From NCBI GenBank assembly GCA_039715165.1, contig JBDLHX010000014.1, positions 1-35,146 of the forward strand: a stretch of DNA of 35,146 nucleotides, written 5' to 3'. Of this stretch, positions 1-8,026 are shown piece by piece. The notes under the pieces are model-generated. The model did not search any database. It saw nothing but the letters and a program-made list of their open reading frames with translations, and was not told where the DNA came from. The position numbers were made by a program, and so were the translations under genes. The stretch's first letter is position 1. Every line of letters begins with the position of its first letter. The DNA comes from JAHEEL01 sp039715165 (GTDB taxonomy: Bacteria; Actinomycetota; Acidimicrobiia; Spongiisociales; UBA5794).

Positions 1-353
1 GCAGGCTTGATGGCCGTGCCGTCCTGAGCGAGGAGGATGATCGCATTCGCCCCCTGGGTGATCAGGTTCTCAACGTCAGTGATCTGCTGGTCGACCGACG
101 AACCCGCATCCGTGGAGATGTAGGTACCGCCGCCGGCTTCGATCGCTGCCTTGATCGCCGGCTCATCCCAGATCGCCCAGCGCTCTTCGTTGTAGTTGTT
201 CCAAGAGACGCCGATGACGAGTTCCTCGGCGGGTGCCTCGGTGTCGCCCGTCTCGCCTGCTGCTGTCGTCTCGGTCGTGTCGTCGCCGCCACACGCGGCC
301 GCGATCATCGCCAACACGGCAATCAAGACGAGGAGCTTGATGCTCCGTTTCAT
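1..353 (-). CDS. xylF: Xylose-type ABC sugar-binding lipoprotein (3' end off window)
   Basis: Only the first ~117 codons are present; the gene runs off the left edge. The product begins MKRSIKLLVLIAVLAMIAAAC, a lipoprotein signal with lipobox AAAC, followed by an acidic Thr/Glu-rich linker. The mature part starts LVIGVSWNN and continues with NEERWAIWDEPAIKAA, then DQQITDVENLITQGANAI. This is the N-terminal lobe layout of type I periplasmic binding proteins of the XylF/ChvE kind, where ERW and QI.QIENLI.QG are typical. The likely role is capturing xylose or a similar monosaccharide outside the membrane for a CUT2 ABC importer whose other genes would lie to the left. The start is set by a strong TAGGAGG site four bases upstream of the ATG. 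Proximity to xylA and xylB supports xylose, but the exact ligand is inferred. Confidence 0.8.
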   Translation of the reverse strand, partial: MKRSIKLLVLIAVLAMIAAACGGDDTTETTAAGETGDTEAPAEELVIGVSWNNYNEERWAIWDEPAIKAAIEAGGGTYISTDAGSSVDQQITDVENLITQGANAIILLAQDGTAIKP

Positions 354-375
354 TGTTCCTCCTAGGTCCTTGGGG

Positions 376-396
376 CACCGCACAAATGGTGCGGTG
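376..396 (-). promoter_or_regulatory. Perfect hairpin in the 5' leader of the xylF-like gene
   Basis: CACCGCAC and GTGCGGTG form a perfect 8-bp inverted repeat with a 5-base loop. It lies between the predicted transcription start and the Shine-Dalgarno site of the leftward sugar-binding gene. It could be an operator or a leader RNA hairpin; the sequence alone does not decide. Confidence 0.4.
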
Positions 397-433
397 GTTC
401 AGAGCCGGGGTCCACCCGCCTCTGCCTGCGGCA

Positions 434-463
434 ATGCTACGCACGAACCTTCCTTGGTGCCAA
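434..463 (-). promoter_or_regulatory. Probable promoter of the xylF-like gene with a dyad over its -35
   Basis: On the minus strand TTGGCA (463-458), an 18-base spacer and TAGCAT (439-434) form a good sigma70-type promoter. A perfect dyad, CCTTGG-N2-CCAAGG (452-465), covers the -35 element and is placed where a repressor would block polymerase. The predicted leader is about 70 bases. Confidence 0.5.
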
Positions 464-526
464 GGGGCCGGACCGTCTCAGAACGGGTTGGCTATTGTTC
501 ACGATCGATCAGGAGGGGCATCGCCT

Positions 527-2386
527 ATGCGAAGATCGGGTCAACGCGTTGGTCGTTGGACGGTGCTCACACTCGGCGCGCTGGCAATGGTGCTCCCCTC
601 ATGCTCGGGGTCGGCATCGGCTCCCGATTGCCCGCCGATCGACGACCATCCGGAGTGGTCGGTCGCCCGTCGTTGGAACGAGTTGAATCTCGCGGCGATC
701 CGAAGAGACCTTCCGGCGCCCACCGTCCATGCGCGCAACCTCTATCACACGTCGGCGGCGATGTGGGACGCATGGGCGGCGTACGACGAGGACGCGATCG
801 GTCTCTTCGTTGCTGAGAAGCACGAGGCCGAGGATGTCGAGGCGGCTCGGCAAGAAGCGATCAGCTACGCCGCCTACAGGGTTCTGGAACATCGGTACCT
901 CGATTCGATCGGTGCTACGGAGACGATCCCGGAACTCGATGCCCTGATGGGGGCTCTCTGCCTGGACATCGAGTTCACCTCCACGGATGGCGACGCGCCG
1001 GCAGCCGTCGGCAACCGGATCGCCCGGACGATCATCGACGCCGGCATGGTCGACGGTGCGAACGAGGCCGAGGGATACGCCCCGGATCCGTCATACGAGC
1101 CGGTCAACCCGCCGCTCGTGGTGCGCGAGTCGGGCACCGTCATGAACGACCCCAACCGGTGGCAGCCACTCGAGATCGAGAACATGGTCTCGCAGAACGG
1201 CATCCTTCTCGACAGCGGCGTGCAGGAGTTCATCGACCCGCACTGGGGCTTCGTGACGGGATTCGCTCTGGCGCCGGCTCCGCCCACCGGTGTGCCCGTC
1301 GATCCCGGGGATCCTCCGTACCGCGGCGACCCCGACTCGGATCGAGCCTTCAAGGACGACGCCATCGAGGTGGTGGCGTTCAGCAGCATCCTCGACCCGA
1401 CGGACGCGCCGATGATCGACATCTCGCCGGCGAGCATCGGCAACAACTCACTCGGCGCCCAGGATGGGATTGGATACGACGTCAATCCCGTGACCGGCGC
1501 GGCGTACGACCCGGTGATGGTGAACCAAGCCGACTTCGGCCGTGTACTCGCCGAGTTCTGGGCGGACGGGCCCGATTCTGAGACACCTCCCGGCCACTGG
1601 AACACCCTCGCAAACGCGACATCGGATCTCCTTGACGACGATCTCCGAATTGGGGGAGCGGGCGAGCCGGTTGATCGGCTCGAGTGGGATGTCAAGTTGT
1701 ATCTCGCCCTCAACGGCGCCAATCACGACGCGGCGATCGCCGCATGGGGATCGAAGGGCTACTACGACTACGTCCGTCCGATCTCGATGATCCGTTGGAT
1801 GGGCGGCTTCGGCCAATCGAGCGACCCGGATGGGCCCTCGTACCACGAGGACGGCCTCCCTCTCGTCAACGGTCTCGTGGAGGTCATCACGGAGGGTTCG
1901 TCGTCCGACGGCGAGCGGCATGAGCACCTTTCGGATCATGTCGGGGAGGTCGCCGTGCTTTCGTACGTCGGCAACCCGGAAGATCCCGAAACCGAGATTG
2001 GCGGGGTCGACTGGATACTCGCCGTGGACTGGGTCCCCTACCAGTCGCCGACGTTCGTGACTCCGTCGTTCGCTGCCTATGTGTCGGGTCACAGCACCTT
2101 CAGCCGAGCATCCGCCGAGGTGCTGACGGCCCTGACCGGGTCCCCGTACTTCCCGGGTGGATTCGGGGAGTGGCGCATCGAAGCCGACTCGCTCGAGTTC
2201 GAATCCGGGCCGACGGAGGACGTCGTTCTGCGATGGGCGACGTATCGAGATGGAGCCGATCAGGCTGGGATCTCGAGGCTCTACGGCGGGATCCACGTGC
2301 GATCCGACGACTTCGAAGGCCGCATCATCGGGGCCGAGATCGGGAAAGCCGCTTGGGAGCGGGCGCAGCAGCTATTCGGACGTTGA
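527..2386 (+). CDS. Vanadium-dependent haloperoxidase-type (PAP2 superfamily) lipoprotein
   Basis: The 619-aa product starts with a lipoprotein-type signal (MRRSGQRVGR..., lipobox LPSC), so it probably sits on the outer face of the membrane. The three vanadate/phosphate-binding motifs of vanadium haloperoxidases are complete: K410-x6-R417-P418 (KGYYDYVRP), S520-G521-H522 and S583-R584-x5-H590-x3-D594 (SRLYGGIHVRSD). H590 would be the vanadate-coordinating histidine and H522 the acid-base residue. In the family these enzymes use hydrogen peroxide to oxidise halides; some relatives are acid phosphatases, so the halide activity is inferred. The ATG at 527 is preferred to the upstream in-frame ATG at 353 because AGGAGG lies at 511-516 and the signal peptide starts there. 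The next gene follows after 25 bases on the same strand, suggesting one transcript. Confidence 0.85.
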   Translation: MRRSGQRVGRWTVLTLGALAMVLPSCSGSASAPDCPPIDDHPEWSVARRWNELNLAAIRRDLPAPTVHARNLYHTSAAMWDAWAAYDEDAIGLFVAEKHEAEDVEAARQEAISYAAYRVLEHRYLDSIGATETIPELDALMGALCLDIEFTSTDGDAPAAVGNRIARTIIDAGMVDGANEAEGYAPDPSYEPVNPPLVVRESGTVMNDPNRWQPLEIENMVSQNGILLDSGVQEFIDPHWGFVTGFALAPAPPTGVPVDPGDPPYRGDPDSDRAFKDDAIEVVAFSSILDPTDAPMIDISPASIGNNSLGAQDGIGYDVNPVTGAAYDPVMVNQADFGRVLAEFWADGPDSETPPGHWNTLANATSDLLDDDLRIGGAGEPVDRLEWDVKLYLALNGANHDAAIAAWGSKGYYDYVRPISMIRWMGGFGQSSDPDGPSYHEDGLPLVNGLVEVITEGSSSDGERHEHLSDHVGEVAVLSYVGNPEDPETEIGGVDWILAVDWVPYQSPTFVTPSFAAYVSGHSTFSRASAEVLTALTGSPYFPGGFGEWRIEADSLEFESGPTEDVVLRWATYRDGADQAGISRLYGGIHVRSDDFEGRIIGAEIGKAAWERAQQLFGR

Positions 2387-2411
2387 CACCGTCGAGGCTG
2401 GGAGGAAGCAA

Positions 2412-4046
2412 GTGAAGGGGCGGATCGGGAGACTCGTGGTCCTGACGTGCGGAATCGGCGCAGTTGCCGCGGCCGGTTGTAGCAGCGTCACAGAACCGAG
2501 CGAAGCCCTGGGCGCACCTTCCTTCGTCGACGAGACGGCCGTTGCGGGTGTCGACCATGTCTACAGCGGCGGTTCGCGGTTCTTCGAAGGCGGTGGGGTT
2601 GCCGTGTTCGACTGTGACGGCGATGAGCTTCCCGAGCTCTACTTCGCCGGCGGAGAGAACTCGGCGGCGCTCTACGGGAATCGGAGTGCCGTCGGTGGAG
2701 AACTGGCCTTCGAACGAATCGAGTCTGCCGAGCTCGGGCTCGATTCGGTCGCGGGCGCGTATCCCATCGACGTCGACTCCGACGGCATCACGGACCTGGC
2801 GGTGCTCCGGCTCGGTGAGAACATCCTGTTTCGGGGCAAGGGCGACTGCGCTTTCGAGCGGGCGAACGAGATCTGGGGATTCGACGGCGGGAACGAGTGG
2901 ACCGTGGGGTTCAGCGCAACATGGGAGGAGGGATCGGATCGTCCGACACTCGCCTTCGCCAACTACCTCAAGCTGACCGATCTCCGGAACGAGACGGACC
3001 TCTGTGCCGCGAACGCGCTCGTTCGTCCCGAGGGCGACCGGTACGGCGATCCCATCCTCCTCGAGCCCGGCTGGTGCAGCCTCTCCGTGCTCTTCAGCGA
3101 TTGGGATCGTGACGGAGAGGCCGATCTCAGGGTGACGAATGATCGCCAGTACAACCGCGACGGCGAGGAGCTCCTTTGGCGCATCTCGGGTGAAGAGCCT
3201 GTGGCGTATACGAGGGAGGAAGGGTGGAAACTCGTGCGGATCTGGGGAATGGGCATCGCCTCTCACGACGTCACGGGCGATGGATATCCAGACGTGTATC
3301 TCACGAGCCAGGGCGACAACCGGCTCCAGACGCTGGCCGACGGCCCCGGCCGGCCAACGTACACGGACATCGCCATCCGGCGAGGCGTGACTGCTCATCG
3401 GCCGTACGTCGGCGACAACACCCTGCCTTCGACGGCGTGGCATCCCGAGTTCCAAGACGTCAACAACGACGGGTTCATCGACCTCTTCGTGTCGAAAGGG
3501 AACGTCGACGCGATGCCCGACTTCACCGACAATGATCCGAACAACCTCTTTCTCGGCCAGCCCGACGGGACGTTCGTGGACGGCGGAGTGGATGCGGGCA
3601 TCGTCCATGGCGGTCGTACCCGGGGGAGTGCCGTTGTCGATCTGAACCTCGACGGCATGGTCGACCTCGTTGAGGTGAACCGTGTCGAGAACGCGAGGGT
3701 GTGGCGCAACGTCGGTTCAGGCTCCGGCGATGCGCCCGCGCAGATGGGGAACTGGGTGGACGTGCGTCTCGATCTACCCGGAGTGAACCGCCGCGGCGTT
3801 GGCTCGTGGATCGAGATGCGGATCGGCGGGCACACGATGTCGAGGGAGGTCACGATCGGCGGGGGACATGCGAGCGGCTCCCTGGGCTGGCACCACTTCG
3901 GTCTGGGCCCTTCGGGAAAGGCGGAGGTCCGGGTCATCTGGCCCAACGGCCGGGAAGGCCGCTGGCTGACCGTCGATGCCGGTCAGCGCGTCACGGTCGT
4001 CCACGGTGATCCGGACGAGTTGGTTGTATGGGAGCCGCCGCCGTGA
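2412..4046 (+). CDS. FG-GAP/VCBS repeat lipoprotein with C-terminal ASPIC/UnbV domain
   Basis: The 544-aa product has a lipoprotein signal (lipobox AAAGC) followed by repeated calcium-loop motifs of FG-GAP/VCBS type: DCDGDELPELYF, DVDSDGITDLAV, DWDRDGEADLRV, DVTGDGYPDVYL, DVNNDGFIDLFV and DLNLDGMVDLVE. These are expected to build an integrin-alpha-like beta-propeller. The last ~100 residues (from NWVDVRLDLPG to GQRVTVVHG) match the ASPIC/UnbV domain that often follows such propellers in CRTAC1-like proteins. The role is probably extracellular binding or adhesion; no catalytic motif is evident. The GTG start at 2412 is set by GGAGG at 2401-2405; the in-frame ORF extends upstream into the previous gene but has no initiation signal there. 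Its tight spacing behind the haloperoxidase gene suggests linked functions. Confidence 0.8.
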   Translation: MKGRIGRLVVLTCGIGAVAAAGCSSVTEPSEALGAPSFVDETAVAGVDHVYSGGSRFFEGGGVAVFDCDGDELPELYFAGGENSAALYGNRSAVGGELAFERIESAELGLDSVAGAYPIDVDSDGITDLAVLRLGENILFRGKGDCAFERANEIWGFDGGNEWTVGFSATWEEGSDRPTLAFANYLKLTDLRNETDLCAANALVRPEGDRYGDPILLEPGWCSLSVLFSDWDRDGEADLRVTNDRQYNRDGEELLWRISGEEPVAYTREEGWKLVRIWGMGIASHDVTGDGYPDVYLTSQGDNRLQTLADGPGRPTYTDIAIRRGVTAHRPYVGDNTLPSTAWHPEFQDVNNDGFIDLFVSKGNVDAMPDFTDNDPNNLFLGQPDGTFVDGGVDAGIVHGGRTRGSAVVDLNLDGMVDLVEVNRVENARVWRNVGSGSGDAPAQMGNWVDVRLDLPGVNRRGVGSWIEMRIGGHTMSREVTIGGGHASGSLGWHHFGLGPSGKAEVRVIWPNGREGRWLTVDAGQRVTVVHGDPDELVVWEPPP

Positions 4047-4047
4047 T

Positions 4048-4092
4048 CGTTCGTGTCTAGCACCACACCAGCTGTGGTCGTAGGCACAAACG
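4048..4092. terminator. Long bidirectional terminator-like hairpin between convergent genes
   Basis: Arms 4048-4067 and 4073-4092 pair at 16 of 20 positions plus one G-U, with a 5-base loop (CCAGC). The hairpin starts two bases after the stop of the FG-GAP gene and lies 21 bases past the xylA stop on the other strand. It has no U-tract, so it may act through the strong stem alone or protect both 3' ends. Confidence 0.6.
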
Positions 4093-4112
4093 ACCGGAAT
4101 CCGCTGATTCTC

Positions 4113-5441
4113 CTACACGGTCTTCCAGATCGTCCGGTTCACGAGGTTCTCGAGCGCCTCCTGGCGACCGGACACCGGTTCGGGATCGTGTTCGCCCGAA
4201 ACCACCCGAGCTTCGAGCGCCGCAAGGTCGGTCTGCCCGCCAAGGATCTCCCTACCGAGACCATCGCTCCAACCGGCGTAACGCTCGTCGCGAGCGGCTT
4301 CGAGCTTCCCGTCCTCGATGAGCTGTGCTACGACAAGCAGCGACTTGGCCAGGGTGTCGGCTCCGCCGATGTGGGCATGGAACAGGTCGTTACGGTCCAT
4401 CGACTGGCGACGTAGCTTCGTGTCGAAGTTGAAGCCGCCGTTGGTGAACCCGCCGCTCCGGATGATCTCGTAGAGCACGGGGCTCACCTCTTCGACCGAG
4501 TTCGGGAACTGGTCGGTGTCCCAGCCGTTCTGCGGATCGCCCCGGTTCGCGTCGACGCTGCCGAAGATGCCGTTGTCGATTGCGTAGGCGACTTCGTGGT
4601 GGAAGCTGTGTCCGGCGAGCGTGGCGTGGTTGGTCTCGATATTCACGAACAGCTCACCGAGCAGGTCGTAGCGTTCGAGGAACCCGTGGACGGTGGCGCT
4701 GTCGTAGTCGTACTGGTGCTTCGTCGGCTCCTGAGGCTTCGGCTCGATGAACAACTGGCCGTCGAAGCCGATCGACTTCTTGTAGTCCACGACCATGTGA
4801 AGGAACCGCGCGAGCTGGTCCGCCTCTTGTTTCATTCGTGTGTTGAGCAGGGTCTCGTAGCCCTCGCGGCCTCCCCAAAGCACGTAGCTCGTGCCGCCGA
4901 GACGCTGGGTTGCGTCGAGAACGTTCTTCACCTGCGCCGCTGCGTAGGCAAAGACCTCTGGATCCGGGTTCGTGGCGGCCCCGGCAGCGAAGCGCGGGTG
5001 GCTGAACATGTTGGACGTGCCCCAAAGGAGCTTCACGCCCGTCTCCGCCATCTTCCCCTCGGCGTAGTCGACCATCGCCTCGAGATTCGCCTTCGTTTCG
5101 GCGAAGGTTGCTCCTGCAGGCGAGATGTCGGCGTCGTGGAAACACCAGAAAGGGAATCCCAACTTGGAGAAGAACTCGAACGCGGCGTCCATCTTCATTC
5201 GCGCTGCCGTCATGGGATCCATCGAAGGATCCAGCCACGGACGGTCGAACGTGCCGGCGCCGAACACGTCATTGCCCGGCCAATTGAACGAGTGCCAGTA
5301 GGCGACAGCCATGCGGAGGTGGTCCCGCATGCTCTTGCCCATGACGATGCGGTCTGCGTCGTAGTAGTGAAAAGCCAACGGATTGTCGGAGTCGGGTCCC
5401 TCGTATCGAACCTGATCCACGCCTTCGAAGAACTCGGTCAT
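4113..5441 (-). CDS. xylA: Xylose isomerase
   Basis: The enzyme interconverts D-xylose and D-xylulose, the first step of the isomerase pathway, in the cytoplasm with two divalent metals. The 442-aa length is normal for the class II (long) family. Visible landmarks are FHDAD (H102 and D105, the ring-opening pair), the signature VLWGGREGYE, the metal ligands E233 (FIEPKPQEPTKHQYD, with K235) and E269 (NIETNHATLAGH, with H272), D297 (GSVDAN), D308 (GWDTDQFP) and D339 (FNFDT). All catalytic residues are intact. The start is clear, with GGGAGG nine bases upstream of the ATG. The gene is divergent from the mutarotase-like/xylB pair, sharing an intergenic region of about 180 bases, and converges on the FG-GAP gene across a long hairpin. 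Confidence 0.97.
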   Translation of the reverse strand: MTEFFEGVDQVRYEGPDSDNPLAFHYYDADRIVMGKSMRDHLRMAVAYWHSFNWPGNDVFGAGTFDRPWLDPSMDPMTAARMKMDAAFEFFSKLGFPFWCFHDADISPAGATFAETKANLEAMVDYAEGKMAETGVKLLWGTSNMFSHPRFAAGAATNPDPEVFAYAAAQVKNVLDATQRLGGTSYVLWGGREGYETLLNTRMKQEADQLARFLHMVVDYKKSIGFDGQLFIEPKPQEPTKHQYDYDSATVHGFLERYDLLGELFVNIETNHATLAGHSFHHEVAYAIDNGIFGSVDANRGDPQNGWDTDQFPNSVEEVSPVLYEIIRSGGFTNGGFNFDTKLRRQSMDRNDLFHAHIGGADTLAKSLLVVAQLIEDGKLEAARDERYAGWSDGLGREILGGQTDLAALEARVVSGEHDPEPVSGRQEALENLVNRTIWKTV

Positions 5442-5625
5442 GACTGTCCTCCCAGTCTCTCAATACCGGTGCGCGGTGGACGACAACGCGGAACCGCGCG
5501 CACTCAGGGTAAACGGTGGCATCCCCGATGGCAGCATCGGAAGTCGTAGGGTGGGCCCCAAAACCGACTCCGCAGTACCGGACCGCGAATTGACGACGAG
5601 ACACCACACCGCACCCGTCGAAGCC

Positions 5626-6483
5626 GTGACCATCTCGCTCGGGATGGTCGAGTTCGAGATCGCCGTGAATGCCGGCCCGCGGGTGCTCGGGTTCCGGCGC
5701 CCCGGGGGGCCGGATCTTCTTGCCCGCCTCGGCGACGCCGGGATCGACGTGCCGGCTCTCGGACGTTTTCGGTTCCTTGGCGGGCATCGCCTCTGGCGAG
5801 CTCCTGAGATCCCACCCATCACGTACCAGCCCGACGACGTCGCCGTCGAGATCGAGCAGACCGACTCGTCCGTGGCCGTCACAGGAGCGCCGGACGGCGA
5901 CGGTGTCGTCAAGCGGCTGGTGCTCACGGTGACCGGGGAACAGGTGATGGTCGAGCACGTCCTCGTAAATGCCGGCGCGCAGGCGGTCGAGGTTGCCCCT
6001 TGGGCGATTACACAGATGGCTCCCGGTGGCACGGCGTATCTGCCATTCGGTTCGGGGAGGGACGACGGTGGAGTACTCCCGGATCGACGCCTGATCGTGT
6101 GGCCATACACGGACCTAGGAGCGCCAGAGCTCGACCTGGACGGAACGATGATCTCGATTCACGCCTCCCTGCGGCCGGCGAAGCTCAAGGTCGGCACCGA
6201 GAACACGCGCGGTTGGATCGCCTATCACCTCAACGAGGAACTGTTCGTCAAGTGGGCGCCCATCCATGGCGAAGGAGCCTCCTACGCGGACAAGGGCGCA
6301 TCGATCCAGTGCTACCGCGATGAGCGCTTTCTGGAACTCGAGACGCTGGGGCCCCTCCGTACGCTCGCGCCCGGCGGGACGACTGTGCACACTGAGATGT
6401 GGCAGTTGCTCGGCGTGGGTGACGCCGATGTTCGATCCGTCCTCGAGCAGCTTCCAACCACCCCCGAAGGAGCACACCCATGA
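5626..6483 (+). CDS. DUF4380-type galactose-mutarotase-like protein (possible xylose mutarotase)
   Basis: The product is about 285 aa if it starts at GTG 5626. It resembles DUF4380 proteins of the galactose-mutarotase-like fold: VNAGPRVLGFRRPGGPDLL near the N-terminus, FLGGHRLWRAPE, TYQPDD, then GTENTRGWIAY, LFVKW and LETLGPLRTLAPG near the end. Position between xylA and xylB, with its stop overlapping the xylB start (ATGA), suggests it interconverts xylose or xylulose anomers or otherwise handles the same sugar; that is inference. The start is uncertain. The reading frame is open back to 5440, but that ATG overlaps the xylA start on the other strand. GTG 5626 and ATG 5644 are the candidates nearest the conserved region, and neither has a good ribosome site. 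Confidence 0.75.
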   Translation: MTISLGMVEFEIAVNAGPRVLGFRRPGGPDLLARLGDAGIDVPALGRFRFLGGHRLWRAPEIPPITYQPDDVAVEIEQTDSSVAVTGAPDGDGVVKRLVLTVTGEQVMVEHVLVNAGAQAVEVAPWAITQMAPGGTAYLPFGSGRDDGGVLPDRRLIVWPYTDLGAPELDLDGTMISIHASLRPAKLKVGTENTRGWIAYHLNEELFVKWAPIHGEGASYADKGASIQCYRDERFLELETLGPLRTLAPGGTTVHTEMWQLLGVGDADVRSVLEQLPTTPEGAHP

Positions 6484-7973
6484 GCCACTTCCTCGGTATC
6501 GATTCGTCCACGACGGCGACCAAGGCGCTGCTTGTCGACGAGTCCGGAGCGGTCGTGTCGATTGGGCGATCCACCTACGACTTCGAGAGCCCGAAGCCGC
6601 TCTGGTCCGAGCAGGAGCCGAGCCTGTGGTGGACGGCGACGAAGGAGGCCATCGCAGCAGCCCTCAACGACGCGGGTGTCCCCGGCAGCGCCGTGCGGGG
6701 CGTCGGCCTGACGGGCCAGATGCACGGACTCGTGATGCTCGACGATCGCGGCGAGGTAATGCGTCCGGCGATCCTCTGGAACGACCAGCGCACACAACGT
6801 GAGTGTGACGAAATGCGTGAAGTCGTGGGAAGGGACGAGTTGATCCGGGTCACCGGGAACGACGCTCTGACGGGCTTCACGGCACCGAAGATCTTGTGGG
6901 TGAAGCGGAACGAGCCGGAGGTGTTCGGCCGGACTGCACAGATTCTCCTTCCCAAGGACTACGTCCGGTTCATGCTGACGGGTGCGTATGCGATGGACAG
7001 GGCGGGTGGATCCGGAACGATCCTCTTCGACCTGGCAGATCGCAACTGGTCCGGTCCCCTCGTGCAGTCGCTCGGGATCCCGAGCGAGTGGCTCCCCGAC
7101 ACATTCGAGGGCACAGAGATCACGGGCGTCGTGAGCGAGTCGGGAGCCGCCGCAACCGGCCTCGTGCCGGGAACACCGGTCTTCGGCGGGGGCGGGGATC
7201 AGGCTGCCAACGGCGTCGGCGTGGGGGCGGTAGCGCCGGGCATCGTCGCGATGAGCATCGGCACGAGCGGCGTGGTGTTCGCTCCGACGGACCGGCCTGT
7301 CGTTGAACCCGACGGTCGCCTCCATGCCTTCTGTCACGGAGTGCCGGGCATGTGGCACCTCATGGGTGTCATGCTGTCGGCGGCGGGGAGCTTCGAGTGG
7401 TTCCGGCGGGCGGTGGCGCCCGGCCGGTCGTTTGTCGAACTCGACGATGCCGCCGGTGAGGTGCCGGCGGGAGCCGGCGGTGTGCAGTTCCTTCCCTACC
7501 TGACTGGTGAGCGGACACCCCACCCCGATCCGCTGGCGCGAGGAGCGTTCGTCGGCCTCACGGTGCGTCACGATCTTCGTCACATGGCGCGAGCCGTTCT
7601 CGAAGGCGTCGCATTCGGTTTGCGGGACTCGCTCGAGCTCGTGCGTTCCTCCGCGTCAGTCAAGGAGGTGCGAGCGTCCGGCGGTGGCACCGCCTCCCCT
7701 CTGTGGCTCCAGATCATCGCCGACGTCATGGATCTCCCCGTTCGCGTTGTGGGCACCCCCGAGGCGGCAGCGCACGGTGCAGCGCTCCTCGCCGCGACCG
7801 GAGCCGGTGCTTTCGCGTCGGTGGAAGAGGCGACGAACGCGGCGGTGGACGTGGGCGACCCGGTTGATCCGTCGGGCGATGCCGGGTTCTATGACGAGGC
7901 CTACGCCGTGTATCGCGATCTCTACCCGGCGCTGCGCAGCACATTTGTGGCACTGTCCGGCCTCGACAAGTAG
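6480..7973 (+). CDS. xylB: Xylulokinase (FGGY family)
   Basis: It phosphorylates D-xylulose to xylulose 5-phosphate, feeding the pentose phosphate pathway, and so completes the xylose route begun by xylA. The 497-aa length is usual. FGGY-kinase landmarks are the N-terminal phosphate loop GIDSSTTATKALL, GLTGQMHGLVMLD, ILWNDQR, GGGDQAANGVGVG (catalytic base D240), GTSGVVF, and the second signature running from GAFVGLT through HDLRHMARAVLEGVAFG. The ATP-binding ASGGGTASPLWLQIIADV also matches. QMHG and the WNDQR motif favour xylulokinase over glycerol or gluconate kinase. The gene overlaps the preceding mutarotase-like gene by four bases (ATGA), which implies coupled translation, and it ends 53 bases from the convergent GH13 gene. 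Confidence 0.95.
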   Translation: MSHFLGIDSSTTATKALLVDESGAVVSIGRSTYDFESPKPLWSEQEPSLWWTATKEAIAAALNDAGVPGSAVRGVGLTGQMHGLVMLDDRGEVMRPAILWNDQRTQRECDEMREVVGRDELIRVTGNDALTGFTAPKILWVKRNEPEVFGRTAQILLPKDYVRFMLTGAYAMDRAGGSGTILFDLADRNWSGPLVQSLGIPSEWLPDTFEGTEITGVVSESGAAATGLVPGTPVFGGGGDQAANGVGVGAVAPGIVAMSIGTSGVVFAPTDRPVVEPDGRLHAFCHGVPGMWHLMGVMLSAAGSFEWFRRAVAPGRSFVELDDAAGEVPAGAGGVQFLPYLTGERTPHPDPLARGAFVGLTVRHDLRHMARAVLEGVAFGLRDSLELVRSSASVKEVRASGGGTASPLWLQIIADVMDLPVRVVGTPEAAAHGAALLAATGAGAFASVEEATNAAVDVGDPVDPSGDAGFYDEAYAVYRDLYPALRSTFVALSGLDK

Positions 7974-8026
7974 CGCTGCCGCCGCTGTTGATCAGCAACT
8001 CGTCGGCCGCCATTTCCTCCGAGGCC

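Noticed and set aside
353..526. Upstream extension of the haloperoxidase frame to ATG 353
   Set aside because: The extra 58 codons overlap the divergent promoter, dyads and leader of the xylF-like gene, and the lipoprotein signal with its ribosome site starts at 527.
5467..5503. GTGCGCG...CGCGCAC inverted repeat in the xylA/mutarotase intergenic region as a xylose operator
   Set aside because: Seven perfect pairs are easily found by chance in GC-rich DNA, the spacing is awkward, and no matching copy occurs near the ROK gene or the other sugar promoters.
7974..8026. Possible terminator between xylB and the GH13 gene
   Set aside because: Only a 4-bp GTTG/CAAC pairing around ATCAG is visible; too weak to call.
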